Positions 1-9,196 of a stretch of DNA of 64,000 nt are shown piece by piece (position 1 is the stretch's first letter; every line of letters starts with the position of its first letter). Location of the stretch: NCBI RefSeq assembly GCF_900109555.1, contig NZ_FNZV01000002.1:1-64000 (forward strand), written 5' to 3'. The position numbers and the translations under genes were made by a program. This stretch comes from Pacificibacter marinus (lineage in GTDB: Bacteria > Pseudomonadota > Alphaproteobacteria > Rhodobacterales > Rhodobacteraceae). Below the pieces are notes generated by a model. That model was given only the letters and a program-made list of their open reading frames with translations, made no database searches and was not told the DNA's origin.

Positions 1-132
1 TCGATGAGTGAAGTGCTGCGCAAATATGATTGGACGGTCAGCTCGCGCAACAGCGCCGCGCTGAGAGCAGCGCTGCGGGACGCGCTGGACCGCATGCAGG
101 GCTACGGCGCATCGACCACAGCAAGCAAATAG
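1..132 (+). CDS. C-terminal end of a hypothetical mobile-element protein (5' end outside window)
   Basis: The frame is open from base 1 and stops at 130-132, giving a tail that reads SMSEVLRKYDWTVSSRNSAA and continues about 22 residues. The same tail lies at 40.85-40.96 kb in a longer, frameshifted copy beside integrase debris, so this is probably a mobile-element gene. I do not recognise its function; the helical, Arg/Ala-rich tail could bind DNA. Compared with the second copy, a 9-base deletion here removes the TAG that ends the protein there and adds a few residues. The real start lies upstream of the window. Confidence 0.45.
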   Translation, partial: SMSEVLRKYDWTVSSRNSAALRAALRDALDRMQGYGASTTASK

Positions 133-160
133 AGCTGCATTTCCACAAACAGGGGGGGGA

Positions 161-189
161 GGGTCAAAAGTCCGGAAGGCTTTTGACCC
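161..189. terminator. Hairpin inside direct repeat DR-A
   Basis: Perfect 10-bp inverted repeat: GGGTCAAAAG at 161-170 and CTTTTGACCC at 180-189, with a 9-base loop. It follows the stop codon of the upstream gene by about 30 bases and is partly conserved in the second repeat copy. No clear T-run follows, so it may be a weak terminator or an element end structure. Confidence 0.45.
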
Positions 190-210
190 TAGACCCGTGC
201 TTCCCTTACG

Positions 211-644
211 CGGAGATTTTTTTCTGCGAGCGAAGAAAAATTCAGCCGAGAGTGTGGGGTGTGGGCTGTTTGGTGAGGCGGTTTGTGATCCGTAGCATGG
301 GGGCGGGCGTTGGTGTTCTAGATCGGGTGTGGTGAAGTGTAACAAATACAGTATGTTATGAGGGTTTTGGCTGGGCGGTGATTGGAATGTCGCCGCCATT
401 TTGGAACCGCGCACAGGCAAACCGATCGCGGCACCAAGTTTGAAACGCCCTTTTAGATCCGGCGGGCAAGTGTGCGTTCTGATGGGGGAGATATGCTGGT
501 TGCGCGATAGTTGGCGGATGTGCCGTATGGTTTTCTCTATCGATCCAATGCTAGCACATGGCATCGTCTGTTGCCTTGGAGGCGGCCATATTATTTTCTG
601 CGCGTTTACTCAAGTCTCTTTTCCGCCTCAATAATCGTAGAAGT
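211..644. other. Gene-free stretch after the repeat
   Basis: No convincing gene is seen. Short open frames on both strands have no ribosome binding site and no recognisable product. The stretch separates the mobile-element remnant from the terminator ahead of the iolC-type gene. Confidence 0.5.
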
Positions 645-678
645 ACACTCCGACGCTCGGTGCGTCGGAGTGTTTTAG
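645..678 (+). terminator. Strong intrinsic terminator-like hairpin
   Basis: Perfect 12-bp stem: ACACTCCGACGC at 645-656 and GCGTCGGAGTGT at 662-673, with a 5-base loop. TTTT follows on the plus strand and overlaps the stem end. It lies 67 bases beyond the stop of the minus-strand kinase gene at 741, so it may also stop transcripts from that side, although the T-run is better on the plus strand. Confidence 0.75.
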
Positions 679-740
679 TATATTTTACGTTGAATCTTAC
701 ATCAGGCAGGAAATACTTATTCTGCTGATATATGTGGATT

Positions 741-2660
741 TTAGGCGGCTTTTTGCGCCTGTGCTTGCACCCAGCAATCAATCAACTGGACAAAGCGAGC
801 CTGCATCATGTCCTCTGCAACGGCGTCACTAATGTCGCCAGCAAGCCAAGCACGGGCAGCTTCGCCAAAAATAGTACGACCGACGGCAAAGCCACGCACG
901 AAAGAGCTATGCTTTGAGCGCGCAATGCTGTCCATCAATACGTCAAACGGCGCATCCAGTCCAAGCATAAGCACCCCACGGCACCACTGGTCGTTGCTCT
1001 CAATTGTCTTGTCGATTGCAGACCAGCCAGCCTCGGTTTGATCCGCAAGTTTCCACCAATCAGGGCGAATGCCTTCATCGTAGATTTGTTGCATTGCCTG
1101 AGCTGTCGCTGTTTCTCCTGCTTTACCATCCGCAGTGCCTATTACCTCAATAAGATATTCATGCCGAGACATCCGCGCGGCAGAAGCGAGGCGATGTAAT
1201 TGGTCCATCTGCTGGCGACGTAAAGGTTCAGGATCATCAGGGTTGTAGAAGACCAGACATTTTATGACATGATCGTCTGGCCAAGACGCGACCTCTGCGC
1301 CGAGTGAAGCAGCACCTTCGAACTGAAGTGGAAGTGAGCCAGGCAATTCAACAGGGCGACCAATCCAAAGGCCTTCTTTTTCCGCGCGAAACAGCGCCTG
1401 ACGGCCATGATTGCTATCGAGCAACGTGCCCAGCATGATCCCCGAGCGGCGTGCGCCAAGCATCGCGTTGACTGCCAAGTCTTTGAACTCGGCAATGCGT
1501 GCGGGGTCTGTGCCCGCTTCTTTTGCCATGTCCTCAAGCTGCATACGATGATCAATCGCAAAAGCACAGATGTTGTCCCAATGACCGCGACGGTTGGTTG
1601 CCCAATGGATATGCTCTAGGTCTGCATCCTCTCGCAAGCGCGGATTAACAACGCCGCGCTTTAAGAAGAATTCCAACTCTTCCCAACTTGGGTAGGCAGG
1701 GGCACAGCCGTGGCGTGACACAGCAAAAGCCCCGCAAGCATTGGCGATACGACAGCATTCTTCAAGAGGCAAATCCCGAACGTACCCGCGCAGGAATCCA
1801 GCCATAAAACCGTCACCAGCGCCAAGCACGTTGAATACCTCAACAGGGAATCCTTGGGATGAAATTCCGTTCTCTAGGTCTTGTGGAATGGCACCATCAA
1901 ATACCAGACAGCCCTTAGGGCCGGTTTTAAGAACAATCAAAGCGTCAGAAACTTTACGGATGTTGACCAACGCGGTGCGTGTGTCGGTTGCGCCGCCCGC
2001 GATGTGCACCTCTTCATCGGTGCCAACAATCACATCGCAATCCGGTAAAATGGTCTGCACGCGCTCGGTCACTGCCGCGTTTTCGATGAAACGCACATCG
2101 CCTTCACCAGCGCCCAGAAGTCCCCAAAGATTGGGACGGTAATCGATATCGAAGACAATTTTGCGGCCGGCGTCTTTTGCAATCTTCATCGCCTTGAAGC
2201 TTGCGGCCTCTAGGTGTGGCTTAGAAAAATGGGTGCCTGTGACCACGATGGCTTTTGCCGAACGGATGAAATCTGGATCTATATCATCTTCGGACAGGGC
2301 CGCATCGGCACAATCTGTGCGCACAAAGAGCAGGGGGAAATTGCGGTCATCTTCAATGCCAAGAAACGCCATTGCCGTCAGGCGCTCAGGATCGGTCTTT
2401 AAACCGCTGGTTTCGACACCTTCCGCCTCAAGTGTTTCACGCACAAATCGTCCGATCTGATCGTTGCCAACGCGGCTCAAAAGCGCTGTCTTTAACCCAA
2501 GTCGTGCACCGCCAACAGCGATATTGGTCGGGCAGCCACCGACATATTTTGAAAAGCTGCGGGCGTCTTCCATGCGGCACCCGATTTGATCGGCATAGAG
2601 ATCAGCACATGTTCGACCGATGGTGATAATGTCATATTTTGCAGTAGGCTGGCTGGCCAT
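741..2660 (-). CDS. iolC: Bifunctional IolC-type 5-dehydro-2-deoxygluconokinase with DUF2090 domain
   Basis: 639 residues in two parts. Residues about 8-325 form a PfkB/ribokinase sugar kinase with the GGCPTNIAVGGARLG substrate motif near 41-55 and the ATP/catalytic motif NVLGAGDGFMAGF near 278-290. Residues about 330-639 form a DUF2090 domain, commonly annotated as the 2-deoxy-5-keto-gluconate-6-phosphate aldolase part. In inositol catabolism the kinase phosphorylates 2-deoxy-5-keto-gluconate and the aldolase splits it. The start has AAGGA about 6 bases upstream. It lies 9 bases after the RpiR gene, so the two are co-transcribed. No other iol gene is in view, and the divergent neighbours handle sugar acids, so a related keto-sugar acid could be the substrate. 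Confidence 0.88.
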   Translation of the reverse strand: MASQPTAKYDIITIGRTCADLYADQIGCRMEDARSFSKYVGGCPTNIAVGGARLGLKTALLSRVGNDQIGRFVRETLEAEGVETSGLKTDPERLTAMAFLGIEDDRNFPLLFVRTDCADAALSEDDIDPDFIRSAKAIVVTGTHFSKPHLEAASFKAMKIAKDAGRKIVFDIDYRPNLWGLLGAGEGDVRFIENAAVTERVQTILPDCDVIVGTDEEVHIAGGATDTRTALVNIRKVSDALIVLKTGPKGCLVFDGAIPQDLENGISSQGFPVEVFNVLGAGDGFMAGFLRGYVRDLPLEECCRIANACGAFAVSRHGCAPAYPSWEELEFFLKRGVVNPRLREDADLEHIHWATNRRGHWDNICAFAIDHRMQLEDMAKEAGTDPARIAEFKDLAVNAMLGARRSGIMLGTLLDSNHGRQALFRAEKEGLWIGRPVELPGSLPLQFEGAASLGAEVASWPDDHVIKCLVFYNPDDPEPLRRQQMDQLHRLASAARMSRHEYLIEVIGTADGKAGETATAQAMQQIYDEGIRPDWWKLADQTEAGWSAIDKTIESNDQWCRGVLMLGLDAPFDVLMDSIARSKHSSFVRGFAVGRTIFGEAARAWLAGDISDAVAEDMMQARFVQLIDCWVQAQAQKAA

Positions 2661-2669
2661 GGTTTTTCC

Positions 2670-3527
2670 TTAGGTTTTTGTGGAGTTTTGTTCCGCACTG
2701 AGCGTCCCGGCACGAATGGCCAAGATGAGCGCGAGAGAAATTGTTGCGTTGAGGGATCGAAAGCCATCAACGCTGGCTTCTGTGATTTGAAACCAAATAT
2801 CGGCATTGGTGAATGGGGTATGGGCCAAATCAGTGATTGCGATAGTGCGTGCGCCAGTTGCGCAGGCGCGCTCAAAAGCGCGTACTGTTTCTTCTGCACA
2901 GGGATGGAACGAAATCGCGATAACAACATCATCTGGACCAACCATAGCCATTTGTTGCTCGAGCGTGCCGCCAATTCCATCAAGTAGATTTGCAGGCACT
3001 TCTAGGCGGGCTAGGTTGTAAGCAAGATAGGTGGCAGCTGTGAATGTGCGTTTTTGAGCAAGAACATGCACTATTCGAGCATCCGCCAAGAGGCGTGCTG
3101 CAGCTTCGATTTTTTCGACAGGTGTGGTGCGTTGAAGTTCGTGCAGCGACGCAATACCTGCCTCGACAAAGCGGTCAGTCATTTCGGCCGTGTCGCGAGC
3201 AGCGCCGCTGTGTTCGAGGTTTTTAATTCTGTCCTGATAGGGGGTTGAACTTGCCTGAAGTTCGGCACGAAAGACAGATTGCATCTCGGAAAACCCAGAG
3301 TAACCAAAGTGTTGTGCAAAGCGTATGATTGCTGAAGGGGCAACGCCGATTTCGTCGCCCAACATTGCGCCTGTATGCAACGCAAGTGCGGACGGCTCGC
3401 GGAGCGCGTAATCAGCAATGAGTTTTAGTCGATTGCTTAATCCGTCATAGGAGGACGCAATCTGCTCTCGCAATGTATCAAAATCACGAGCTGGTTTATC
3501 AAGTTTAGTCTTTGTTTCATTTTGCAC
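2670..3527 (-). CDS. MurR/RpiR family transcriptional regulator
   Basis: 285 residues. An N-terminal RpiR-type helix-turn-helix (about 15-90, with IGVAPSAIIRFAQHFGYSGF) precedes a SIS phosphosugar-binding domain (about 125-265). RpiR proteins sense phosphorylated sugars and usually repress neighbouring catabolic genes. It heads the minus-strand pair with the iolC-type kinase and faces the idonate-dehydrogenase/TRAP operon across a 126-base divergent promoter gap holding an IolR-like inverted repeat. A sugar phosphate made by the kinase is the likely effector; that is inference. Confidence 0.88.
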   Translation of the reverse strand: MQNETKTKLDKPARDFDTLREQIASSYDGLSNRLKLIADYALREPSALALHTGAMLGDEIGVAPSAIIRFAQHFGYSGFSEMQSVFRAELQASSTPYQDRIKNLEHSGAARDTAEMTDRFVEAGIASLHELQRTTPVEKIEAAARLLADARIVHVLAQKRTFTAATYLAYNLARLEVPANLLDGIGGTLEQQMAMVGPDDVVIAISFHPCAEETVRAFERACATGARTIAITDLAHTPFTNADIWFQITEASVDGFRSLNATISLALILAIRAGTLSAEQNSTKT

Positions 3528-3560
3528 TGACTGTCATCGCCTCCGTCCAAGTATATTTTT

Positions 3561-3574
3561 AGAATTAAAATTCC
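3561..3574. promoter_or_regulatory. Candidate RpiR operator in divergent promoter region
   Basis: AGAATTAAAATTCC, with inverted half-sites GAA and TTC around six A/T bases, lies between the divergent RpiR and dehydrogenase genes. It resembles the GGAA-N6-TTCC motif I recall for the rhizobial inositol regulator IolR, with one mismatch. It is placed where both directions could be controlled. Confidence 0.4.
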
Positions 3575-3653
3575 ATATTGACGTTCCGATGGACTTTATG
3601 TTCTAAAACGCCTCACATCAAGGTTAAACTTTGAGAGTTAGGGAGGGAAAAAC

Positions 3654-4682
3654 ATGAAAGCGTGTGTGATTCACGAGGCCGAGAGGGTTGTGATCGAGGT
3701 TGCACCAAGCCCGGTGCCGAAGGCAGGCCAATTGCTACTTTCCTTTGCTTTCGGAGGTATTTGCGGTTCCGATATCCATTATTACCAGCATGGGCGCGTA
3801 GGCGATTCTATCCTGCTTGAGCCGATGGTCATGGGGCATGAGTTTTCGGCCGTCGTTATCGAATCTGGTGCAGGTGTCGACGGTTTTTCCGCTGGCGATA
3901 AAGTGGCTGTGACGCCAGCTTTGCCATGTTTGAAATGTGATTATTGCAAGCGCGATCTGTCAAACCTTTGTACCGACATGTTATTTATGGGCAGTGCCGC
4001 ACGGGTCCCTCATTGCAATGGTGGCTTTGCCAGCGAGTTGGTGGTCGATGCACGTCAATGTATCAAGCTTCCAGAAGATGCCGATCTGCGACATGTGGCC
4101 ATGGCGGAGCCCTATGCGGTTGCGCTGCATGCCGTGGCGATGGCAGGCGATGTGAGCGGCGCGACAGTGCTGGTCACTGGCGCCGGAGTCATCGGTCAAA
4201 TGTGTGCGAGCGCTGCACGTGCAGCAGGTGCCACCCGCATCTTGATGAGTGATATCGCACCTGCTGCATTGGAGCGCGCAAAGGCACTTGGTGTAGATGA
4301 GGTGTTTGATGCCCGCGACTCAAAGGCCATGAATGCGCTGACAGAACAACCATTTTGTGACGTTGTTTTTGAGGCCTCTGGCGCAGCGCCTGCGCTTAAC
4401 ACCGCAATTGCCGCGACGAAGCCGCGTGGAACAGTGGTTCAAGTTGGATTTTTACCACCAAAAGCGCCTGTGGATTTGGCCAAATTGCTGACACGGGAAA
4501 TATCTTTGGTTGGGACCTATCGTTTTATCGACGAGTTTGCCGAAGCTGTGCGTCAGATCGTATCTGGTGAAGTGGATCTGCGCCCTATGATTTCGGCTGA
4601 CATGTCGCTTGATGCGCCAGACGCGGTTTTTGCCCGTGCATTGGATAAAACCGACACGTTGAAAGTTATGGTGCATTTCTAA
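3654..4682 (+). CDS. Zinc-dependent alcohol dehydrogenase, L-idonate 5-dehydrogenase type
   Basis: 342-residue medium-chain dehydrogenase. The catalytic zinc ligands are Cys37 (GGICGSD) and His62-Glu63 (GHEF). The structural zinc uses Cys92, Cys95, Cys98 and Cys106. A Rossmann motif (VTGAGVIGQ) sits near 170-178. The closest family pattern is L-idonate 5-dehydrogenase, which interconverts L-idonate and 5-keto-D-gluconate, but related polyol or sugar-acid dehydrogenases cannot be excluded. GGGAGG lies 7 bases before the ATG. It leads the plus-strand operon and overlaps the next gene by one base (TAATG). Confidence 0.85.
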   Translation: MKACVIHEAERVVIEVAPSPVPKAGQLLLSFAFGGICGSDIHYYQHGRVGDSILLEPMVMGHEFSAVVIESGAGVDGFSAGDKVAVTPALPCLKCDYCKRDLSNLCTDMLFMGSAARVPHCNGGFASELVVDARQCIKLPEDADLRHVAMAEPYAVALHAVAMAGDVSGATVLVTGAGVIGQMCASAARAAGATRILMSDIAPAALERAKALGVDEVFDARDSKAMNALTEQPFCDVVFEASGAAPALNTAIAATKPRGTVVQVGFLPPKAPVDLAKLLTREISLVGTYRFIDEFAEAVRQIVSGEVDLRPMISADMSLDAPDAVFARALDKTDTLKVMVHF

Positions 4683-6121
4683 TGGAGCATAACCTTTCTT
4701 ATGATCGTTCACATTTGCGCCCTCGAGCGGTGCATCTTGGGGTCGGGGCGTTTCACCGTGCGCACCAACAGGGGTATTACGATGATCTCGCACGTTTGAA
4801 TCAAAGCCAGAACAACGATTGGGGCGTGGTGGGAATCAATCTAACGCCCCCTGATCTCAGTGCGACGCATACTGCGCAAAACGGTTTCTATTCTGTGTTG
4901 ACCGAAGACGGTGATGGCGCTGACTGCCGTCGCATTGGCACGCTTTTGAAGTTACACGATGCGACATCCGCCGCCTCTGTATCATGGGATGACATTGAAT
5001 TCGTCACGCTTACCATCACGGAAAAAGGGTACTGCCATCATTCGGGCAGTATGGATCTGGATGTTGACAAGGTGGCGCAGGATCTCGCCTCACCACAAAC
5101 TCCGCAGACCGCTATAGGGTATCTTGCATGGATGTTAGAGCGCCGGCGTCAGGCCGCGGGTGGTCCAATCACGTTGGCAAGCTGCGATAATGTTGCAGAC
5201 AACGGGCTGTTGCTTGCATCTGTTTTGCGCGACTACGTTGCACGTGCCTTTCCGGCTTTGTCTGGCTGGCTTGATGCAAATGTCACTTTTCCAACGTCGA
5301 TGGTCGATCGGATCGTACCCGCGATGTCTTCTGCAAGCCAAGCTCGACTTGAAGCAGCCTGTGGATATCATGATGGGTTGGGTGTGGTGGCTGAACCGTT
5401 CCGCCAATGGGTGATCGAAGATCGGTTTGCCTCTGCGCGGCCCGCGTTTGAAAAAGTGGGCGTTCAGATTGTGGATACACTTGCGCCATATGAACATATG
5501 AAGCACCGCCTTTTGAATGGTCTGCAATCCTCTTATGCTGAGCTTGGGCGCTTGTGTGGACATGAGGGATCTCATGGGGCAGCAACCGATCCCGATCTAG
5601 AAAGCTGGGCTGGGGTGTTTTTGGCTTCACAGGCTGCAACACTGGACTGCCCTCAGGGCGAGAACCTTTCAGATTACGGGCAAACCAGTCTCAAACGTCT
5701 GCAAAACCCAACCATTCACCACCCGCTCAACCAAATCGCCAGTGATGCCAGTTTTAAACTGCCCCAGCGTATCGGCGCTCCGGCGGCCGAACGTATCGCA
5801 CAGGGGATGTCAGCCGAACCGCAGGCGATGGTGTTGGCTGGATGGGCGTTTCAGGCAGGAGAAACGCACCCCGATTCAGGTGGCGTGATCACCATGGATC
5901 CGTTGGGGGCTACAATTGCGGCTCTACGCAATCGTCACGCGGGCTCAGCCACAGATTTAGCTCAGGCCATTCTCGCTTTATCGATTTGGCCAGAGAGGTT
6001 GCGAGAGGATGCTGATTTTGCAACTTGCGTAGCGGACTGGATTAAGGCTTTCGCAGGCGAGCCTGCTGAGGCCTGTCGTGCAAAAATCGGCGCGTTTTCA
6101 AGGGAGATGATCAATGCGTAA
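4682..6121 (+). CDS. Mannitol dehydrogenase family protein (fructuronate reductase/polyol dehydrogenase)
   Basis: 479 residues, the usual length for the long-chain mannitol dehydrogenase family. The N-terminal NAD motif reads HLGVGAFHRAHQ (about 18-29). The C-terminal catalytic region contains the conserved HMKHRLLNGLQSS stretch near residue 270. Members reduce fructuronate or tagaturonate or oxidise mannitol, arabinitol or sorbitol with NAD. It starts inside the stop of the preceding dehydrogenase and overlaps the TRAP gene by 8 bases, so all are co-translated. With an idonate-type enzyme and a TRAP importer, a sugar acid or polyol pathway is likely. Confidence 0.88.
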   Translation: MEHNLSYDRSHLRPRAVHLGVGAFHRAHQQGYYDDLARLNQSQNNDWGVVGINLTPPDLSATHTAQNGFYSVLTEDGDGADCRRIGTLLKLHDATSAASVSWDDIEFVTLTITEKGYCHHSGSMDLDVDKVAQDLASPQTPQTAIGYLAWMLERRRQAAGGPITLASCDNVADNGLLLASVLRDYVARAFPALSGWLDANVTFPTSMVDRIVPAMSSASQARLEAACGYHDGLGVVAEPFRQWVIEDRFASARPAFEKVGVQIVDTLAPYEHMKHRLLNGLQSSYAELGRLCGHEGSHGAATDPDLESWAGVFLASQAATLDCPQGENLSDYGQTSLKRLQNPTIHHPLNQIASDASFKLPQRIGAPAAERIAQGMSAEPQAMVLAGWAFQAGETHPDSGGVITMDPLGATIAALRNRHAGSATDLAQAILALSIWPERLREDADFATCVADWIKAFAGEPAEACRAKIGAFSREMINA

Positions 6122-6611
6122 GTATTTCGGAGGCCGGTCGCCGGAAGAATGGCTCGGCGCGTTTTTTATGACCACAGTGGTTGCCCTTTTGGGCTTTCAG
6201 GTGGTCGCACGTTTTGGCATGGGGCGTTCGTTCAGTTGGCTTGAAGAAGTTAGCCGATTTGCCTTTGTTTGGGCGGTCTATTTCGGCTTTGTTATTGCCG
6301 CTGCGGGCGATAGACACATCCGCGTTTCATTGCATCTTGAATTGCTGCCACCAAAGGCACGTTTGATGATGTTGACGCTAGCAGATGTACTTTGGCTTGC
6401 TTTTAACGCTGTCGTGATTTGGCATGGATACCACTTTACAATGTCTATGTTCGAATTTCCCTACATTTCACAAACCACGGGCATCAACCTTGTTTGGGTT
6501 CAGATGATCGTTCCTCTGGGTTTTGCCTTTATGTCAATTCGCATCATTCAAGTCATGATCCGTCGTTGGCAGACTGGCGAAGGCCCTGCTGATGCTCGGA
6601 TGGGAGAATAA
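6114..6611 (+). CDS. TRAP transporter small permease (DctQ family)
   Basis: 165 residues with four hydrophobic segments (about 20-40, 52-72, 90-110, 130-150), typical of DctQ/YiaM subunits. With the large permease and periplasmic binding protein downstream it forms a Na+-driven tripartite importer in the inner membrane. It overlaps the upstream dehydrogenase by 8 bases and is followed 4 bases later by the large permease start. Confidence 0.9.
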   Translation: MRKYFGGRSPEEWLGAFFMTTVVALLGFQVVARFGMGRSFSWLEEVSRFAFVWAVYFGFVIAAAGDRHIRVSLHLELLPPKARLMMLTLADVLWLAFNAVVIWHGYHFTMSMFEFPYISQTTGINLVWVQMIVPLGFAFMSIRIIQVMIRRWQTGEGPADARMGE

Positions 6612-6615
6612 CATC

Positions 6616-7908
6616 ATGGATCCAACCCTTTTGATGGCACTGTCCTTTATCGTGCTTTTGTTGGTGGGGGTGCCTGTAGGTATCTCAATTGGTCTCGCCG
6701 CAGTACTGGTGATGACCTCTACCAATATGCCCATGTCTTACCTTGTCCAAACGGCCTATTCTGCAGTCGATGAATTCACCATCATTGCTGTACCGATGTT
6801 CATCTTGGCTGGAACGCTGATGGAGAAAGGCGGCTTAACTCAAAGGCTCATTGGCTTTAGTCGGGCCTTAGTCGGGCCTGCGCCCGGTGGACTTGCGACA
6901 GTCACAATTGTGGCTTGTACATTTTTCGCGGCCATTTCTGGATCAGGCCCTGCAACCACGGCTGCGATCGGGTCCATCATGATCCCGGCGATGATCAAAG
7001 ATGGATATGGCAAAGGCTTTGGCGCGGCTATTACTTCATCTGCCGGCGGCATCGGTGTGGTGATCCCGCCTTCGATCCCAATGATTATCTATGGTATTAC
7101 ATCGGAAACTTCGATCAGCGCATTATTCGTGGCGGGCGTGATCCCGGGCCTTTTGTTGGCCATCGCCCTTTGGCTCACCAGCCGCTTTATTTCGGTCAAA
7201 CGTGGATATAGTTCTGGTGATGTTAAAGAACGCAACCTTGCCAACATCGGACAGGCAGCGTGGGAGGCCAAGTGGGCACTCTTGGCGCCGATCATTATCC
7301 TTGGTGGTATCTATACGGGTATTTTTACCGTCACCGAAGCCTCTGTTGTGGCCGTGCTCTACGCGCTTCTTGTGGGTATTTTTATCTACCGTGAAATCCG
7401 TGTTCCCTTGTTCATTGATGCTGTGGTCTATTCTGTTCGCATCACAGGTACAGTGATGCTGGTTCTCGTGACCGGCCGGATCATCGGGCGCATGTTGTCC
7501 ATGTTCCAAGTTCCGCAGCTGGTTTCTGGCTACCTTATTGACGCAGTCACTGACCCAACGATGCTGATCTTGTTGGTGCTGTTGATGTTGGTTTTTATCG
7601 GTATGTGGATGGAAACACTGACGCAAATTATCATTCTTACACCACTGCTTTTGCCTGTGGTTGCGAATGTCGGGATCGACCCAATCCAATTCGGCATCAT
7701 CTTTGTGATCGCTTGTGAAATTGGCTATTCGACACCGCCGCTTGGGGTGAACTTATTTGTCGCCGCGGAGATAGGCGACACCACTGTCGAAAAGGTCTCA
7801 AAGGCCTCGATCCCATTCCTATGCGCTGAAATCGCGGTGATGGTACTTGTTGCCTTTGTCCCGCAACTCACGCTGTGGCTGCCCCAATTTATGGGCTTCA
7901 TACATTGA
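6616..7908 (+). CDS. TRAP transporter large permease (DctM family)
   Basis: 430 residues and about twelve hydrophobic helices, with the DctM signature regions FFAAISGSGPATTAAIGSIM and GIGVVIPPSIPMIIYG. An upstream in-frame ATG at 6592 lies inside the small-permease gene. I prefer 6616 (MDPTLL), which has GGGAG about 9 bases before it and matches the usual family N-terminus. It is the transport channel of the sugar-acid TRAP system. Confidence 0.92.
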   Translation: MDPTLLMALSFIVLLLVGVPVGISIGLAAVLVMTSTNMPMSYLVQTAYSAVDEFTIIAVPMFILAGTLMEKGGLTQRLIGFSRALVGPAPGGLATVTIVACTFFAAISGSGPATTAAIGSIMIPAMIKDGYGKGFGAAITSSAGGIGVVIPPSIPMIIYGITSETSISALFVAGVIPGLLLAIALWLTSRFISVKRGYSSGDVKERNLANIGQAAWEAKWALLAPIIILGGIYTGIFTVTEASVVAVLYALLVGIFIYREIRVPLFIDAVVYSVRITGTVMLVLVTGRIIGRMLSMFQVPQLVSGYLIDAVTDPTMLILLVLLMLVFIGMWMETLTQIIILTPLLLPVVANVGIDPIQFGIIFVIACEIGYSTPPLGVNLFVAAEIGDTTVEKVSKASIPFLCAEIAVMVLVAFVPQLTLWLPQFMGFIH

Positions 7909-7931
7909 TTTTTTAACTGGAGGAGAAAACT

Positions 7932-8936
7932 ATGAAACTTATCGTAAAAACACTGACGACGGCGGCACTTGCCCTGTCCATGGCGTTGCCCGCGGTGGCA
8001 GCTGACTACACCATGCGCCTGAGCCATGGCGACAATGAAAACAACCCGACCCATAAGGGTGCGTTGAAATTTGAAGAGCTGGTCGAAAAATATTCGGATG
8101 GCCGTATCGACGTACAAATCTTTCCGTCGAACCAGCTTGGCTCAGAGCAAGAAGTGGCACAGGCCTTGCGTATGGGGTCCATTGAATCTGAGATCCTTTA
8201 TACGGGGAACCTTGTTCCGCTCGCACCCTCTGCTGGGGTGATGATGTTGCCTTATGCGTTTACATCCAACGAGGAAGCGCATGCGGCTATGGATGCACTC
8301 AAAGGTCCACTCAATGAACGACTGCCGAAAGAGGCGGGCGTGCGTGTGTTGGGATACTTCGAGAAAGGCTTTCGTGTTCTGACCAACGGCGAGCGTGAAG
8401 TGAAGTCTTTGGATGACCTGCAAGGGTTGAAAATCCGTGTGTCGAAAAACAACATTGCCATCGAGACATTTAAATCTTGGGGTCTTGATCCAATCCCAAT
8501 GGCATGGGCCGAAGTTTTCCCAGCATTGCAACAGGGTGTTATCGACGGCCAAGAGAACCCATATACAACTGCAATTTCATCAAAGTTTTATGAGGTTCAA
8601 AAGTACATCACAGAGGTTCATTATCTGATCTGGTCTGGTCCGATCATTGTGTCTGAGCGTTACTATCAGGGGCTTCCCGCAGACCTTCAAGAGGCTTTGA
8701 ACAAAGCTGGCGAAGAAGCTGCTATGTATGAACGTGAAGTGTCTGCCGAAGAAACTGCAGCAGCCAAAGAAAAATTGGTTGAGTTGGGGATGACACTCTC
8801 TGGCGCGCCTGTGGATGAAGAAAAGTGGCAAGAAGCTGCGAAAGCTTTGTGGCCTGAATTCGCAGCCGATATCGGTGGCGAAGCTTGGGTTGCTGAAGCG
8901 ACGCAGATCATGACGGATGCAATCGCCGCGCAATAA
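7932..8936 (+). CDS. TRAP transporter substrate-binding protein (DctP family)
   Basis: 334 residues. A Sec signal peptide (about 1-24, ending PAVAADYT) is followed by the DctP fold. The family arginine region (KIRVSKNN) and the AWAEVFPALQQGVIDGQENP stretch are present. It would bind the substrate in the periplasm and hand it to the DctQM pair upstream. GGAGGAG lies 7 bases before the start. It ends the operon, with a terminator 30 bases later. The ligand is probably a sugar acid by context, not proven. Confidence 0.92.
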   Translation: MKLIVKTLTTAALALSMALPAVAADYTMRLSHGDNENNPTHKGALKFEELVEKYSDGRIDVQIFPSNQLGSEQEVAQALRMGSIESEILYTGNLVPLAPSAGVMMLPYAFTSNEEAHAAMDALKGPLNERLPKEAGVRVLGYFEKGFRVLTNGEREVKSLDDLQGLKIRVSKNNIAIETFKSWGLDPIPMAWAEVFPALQQGVIDGQENPYTTAISSKFYEVQKYITEVHYLIWSGPIIVSERYYQGLPADLQEALNKAGEEAAMYEREVSAEETAAAKEKLVELGMTLSGAPVDEEKWQEAAKALWPEFAADIGGEAWVAEATQIMTDAIAAQ

Positions 8937-8965
8937 CTCGATTGCCGCATATTTTGAAATTTAAG

Positions 8966-8998
8966 AGGGACCTGCATGAGAGTGTGGGTCCTTTTTTT
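8966..8998 (+). terminator. Rho-independent terminator after TRAP operon
   Basis: GGACC at 8968-8972 pairs with GGTCC at 8987-8991 and is followed by seven T residues (8992-8998). It lies 30 bases after the binding-protein stop. Confidence 0.75.
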
Positions 8999-9196
8999 GT
9001 CCACCTGAAGTGGTGAGAGGTTTGCTCCTTAGCTTATTACAACGCAGAACGGTCACAATTCTCGTATGGAATGTGGCCCCAAAATGAAGTCCATTACGTG
9101 CAACTGTTGCCAATTATATCAGCAGCTTAAATTAAAATGTGCGCCACCCTAAGGTGGCCGCAAGCCAGCGAAATTAATGGTTCTTTCGTTTCGTCA

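Larger units (their letters stand above)
1..210 (+). repeat. Direct repeat DR-A, copy 1 (partner at 40848-41059)
   Basis: About 210 bases match 40848-41059 in the same orientation, by eye near 90 percent, with small indels. The repeat covers the end of a hypothetical gene, a poly-G tract and a hairpin, and stops at CCCTTACG, after which the two copies diverge completely. Copy 1 is cut by the window edge and may be longer. The enclosed interval is 40.6 kb. Confidence 0.8.

Noticed and set aside
401-634. 77-codon frame after the first direct repeat
   Set aside because: No ribosome site or recognisable similarity; runs towards a terminator without context.
7123-7689. 188-codon antisense frame inside the TRAP large permease
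   Set aside because: Shadow frame; histidine- and asparagine-rich composition comes from the opposite strand codons.
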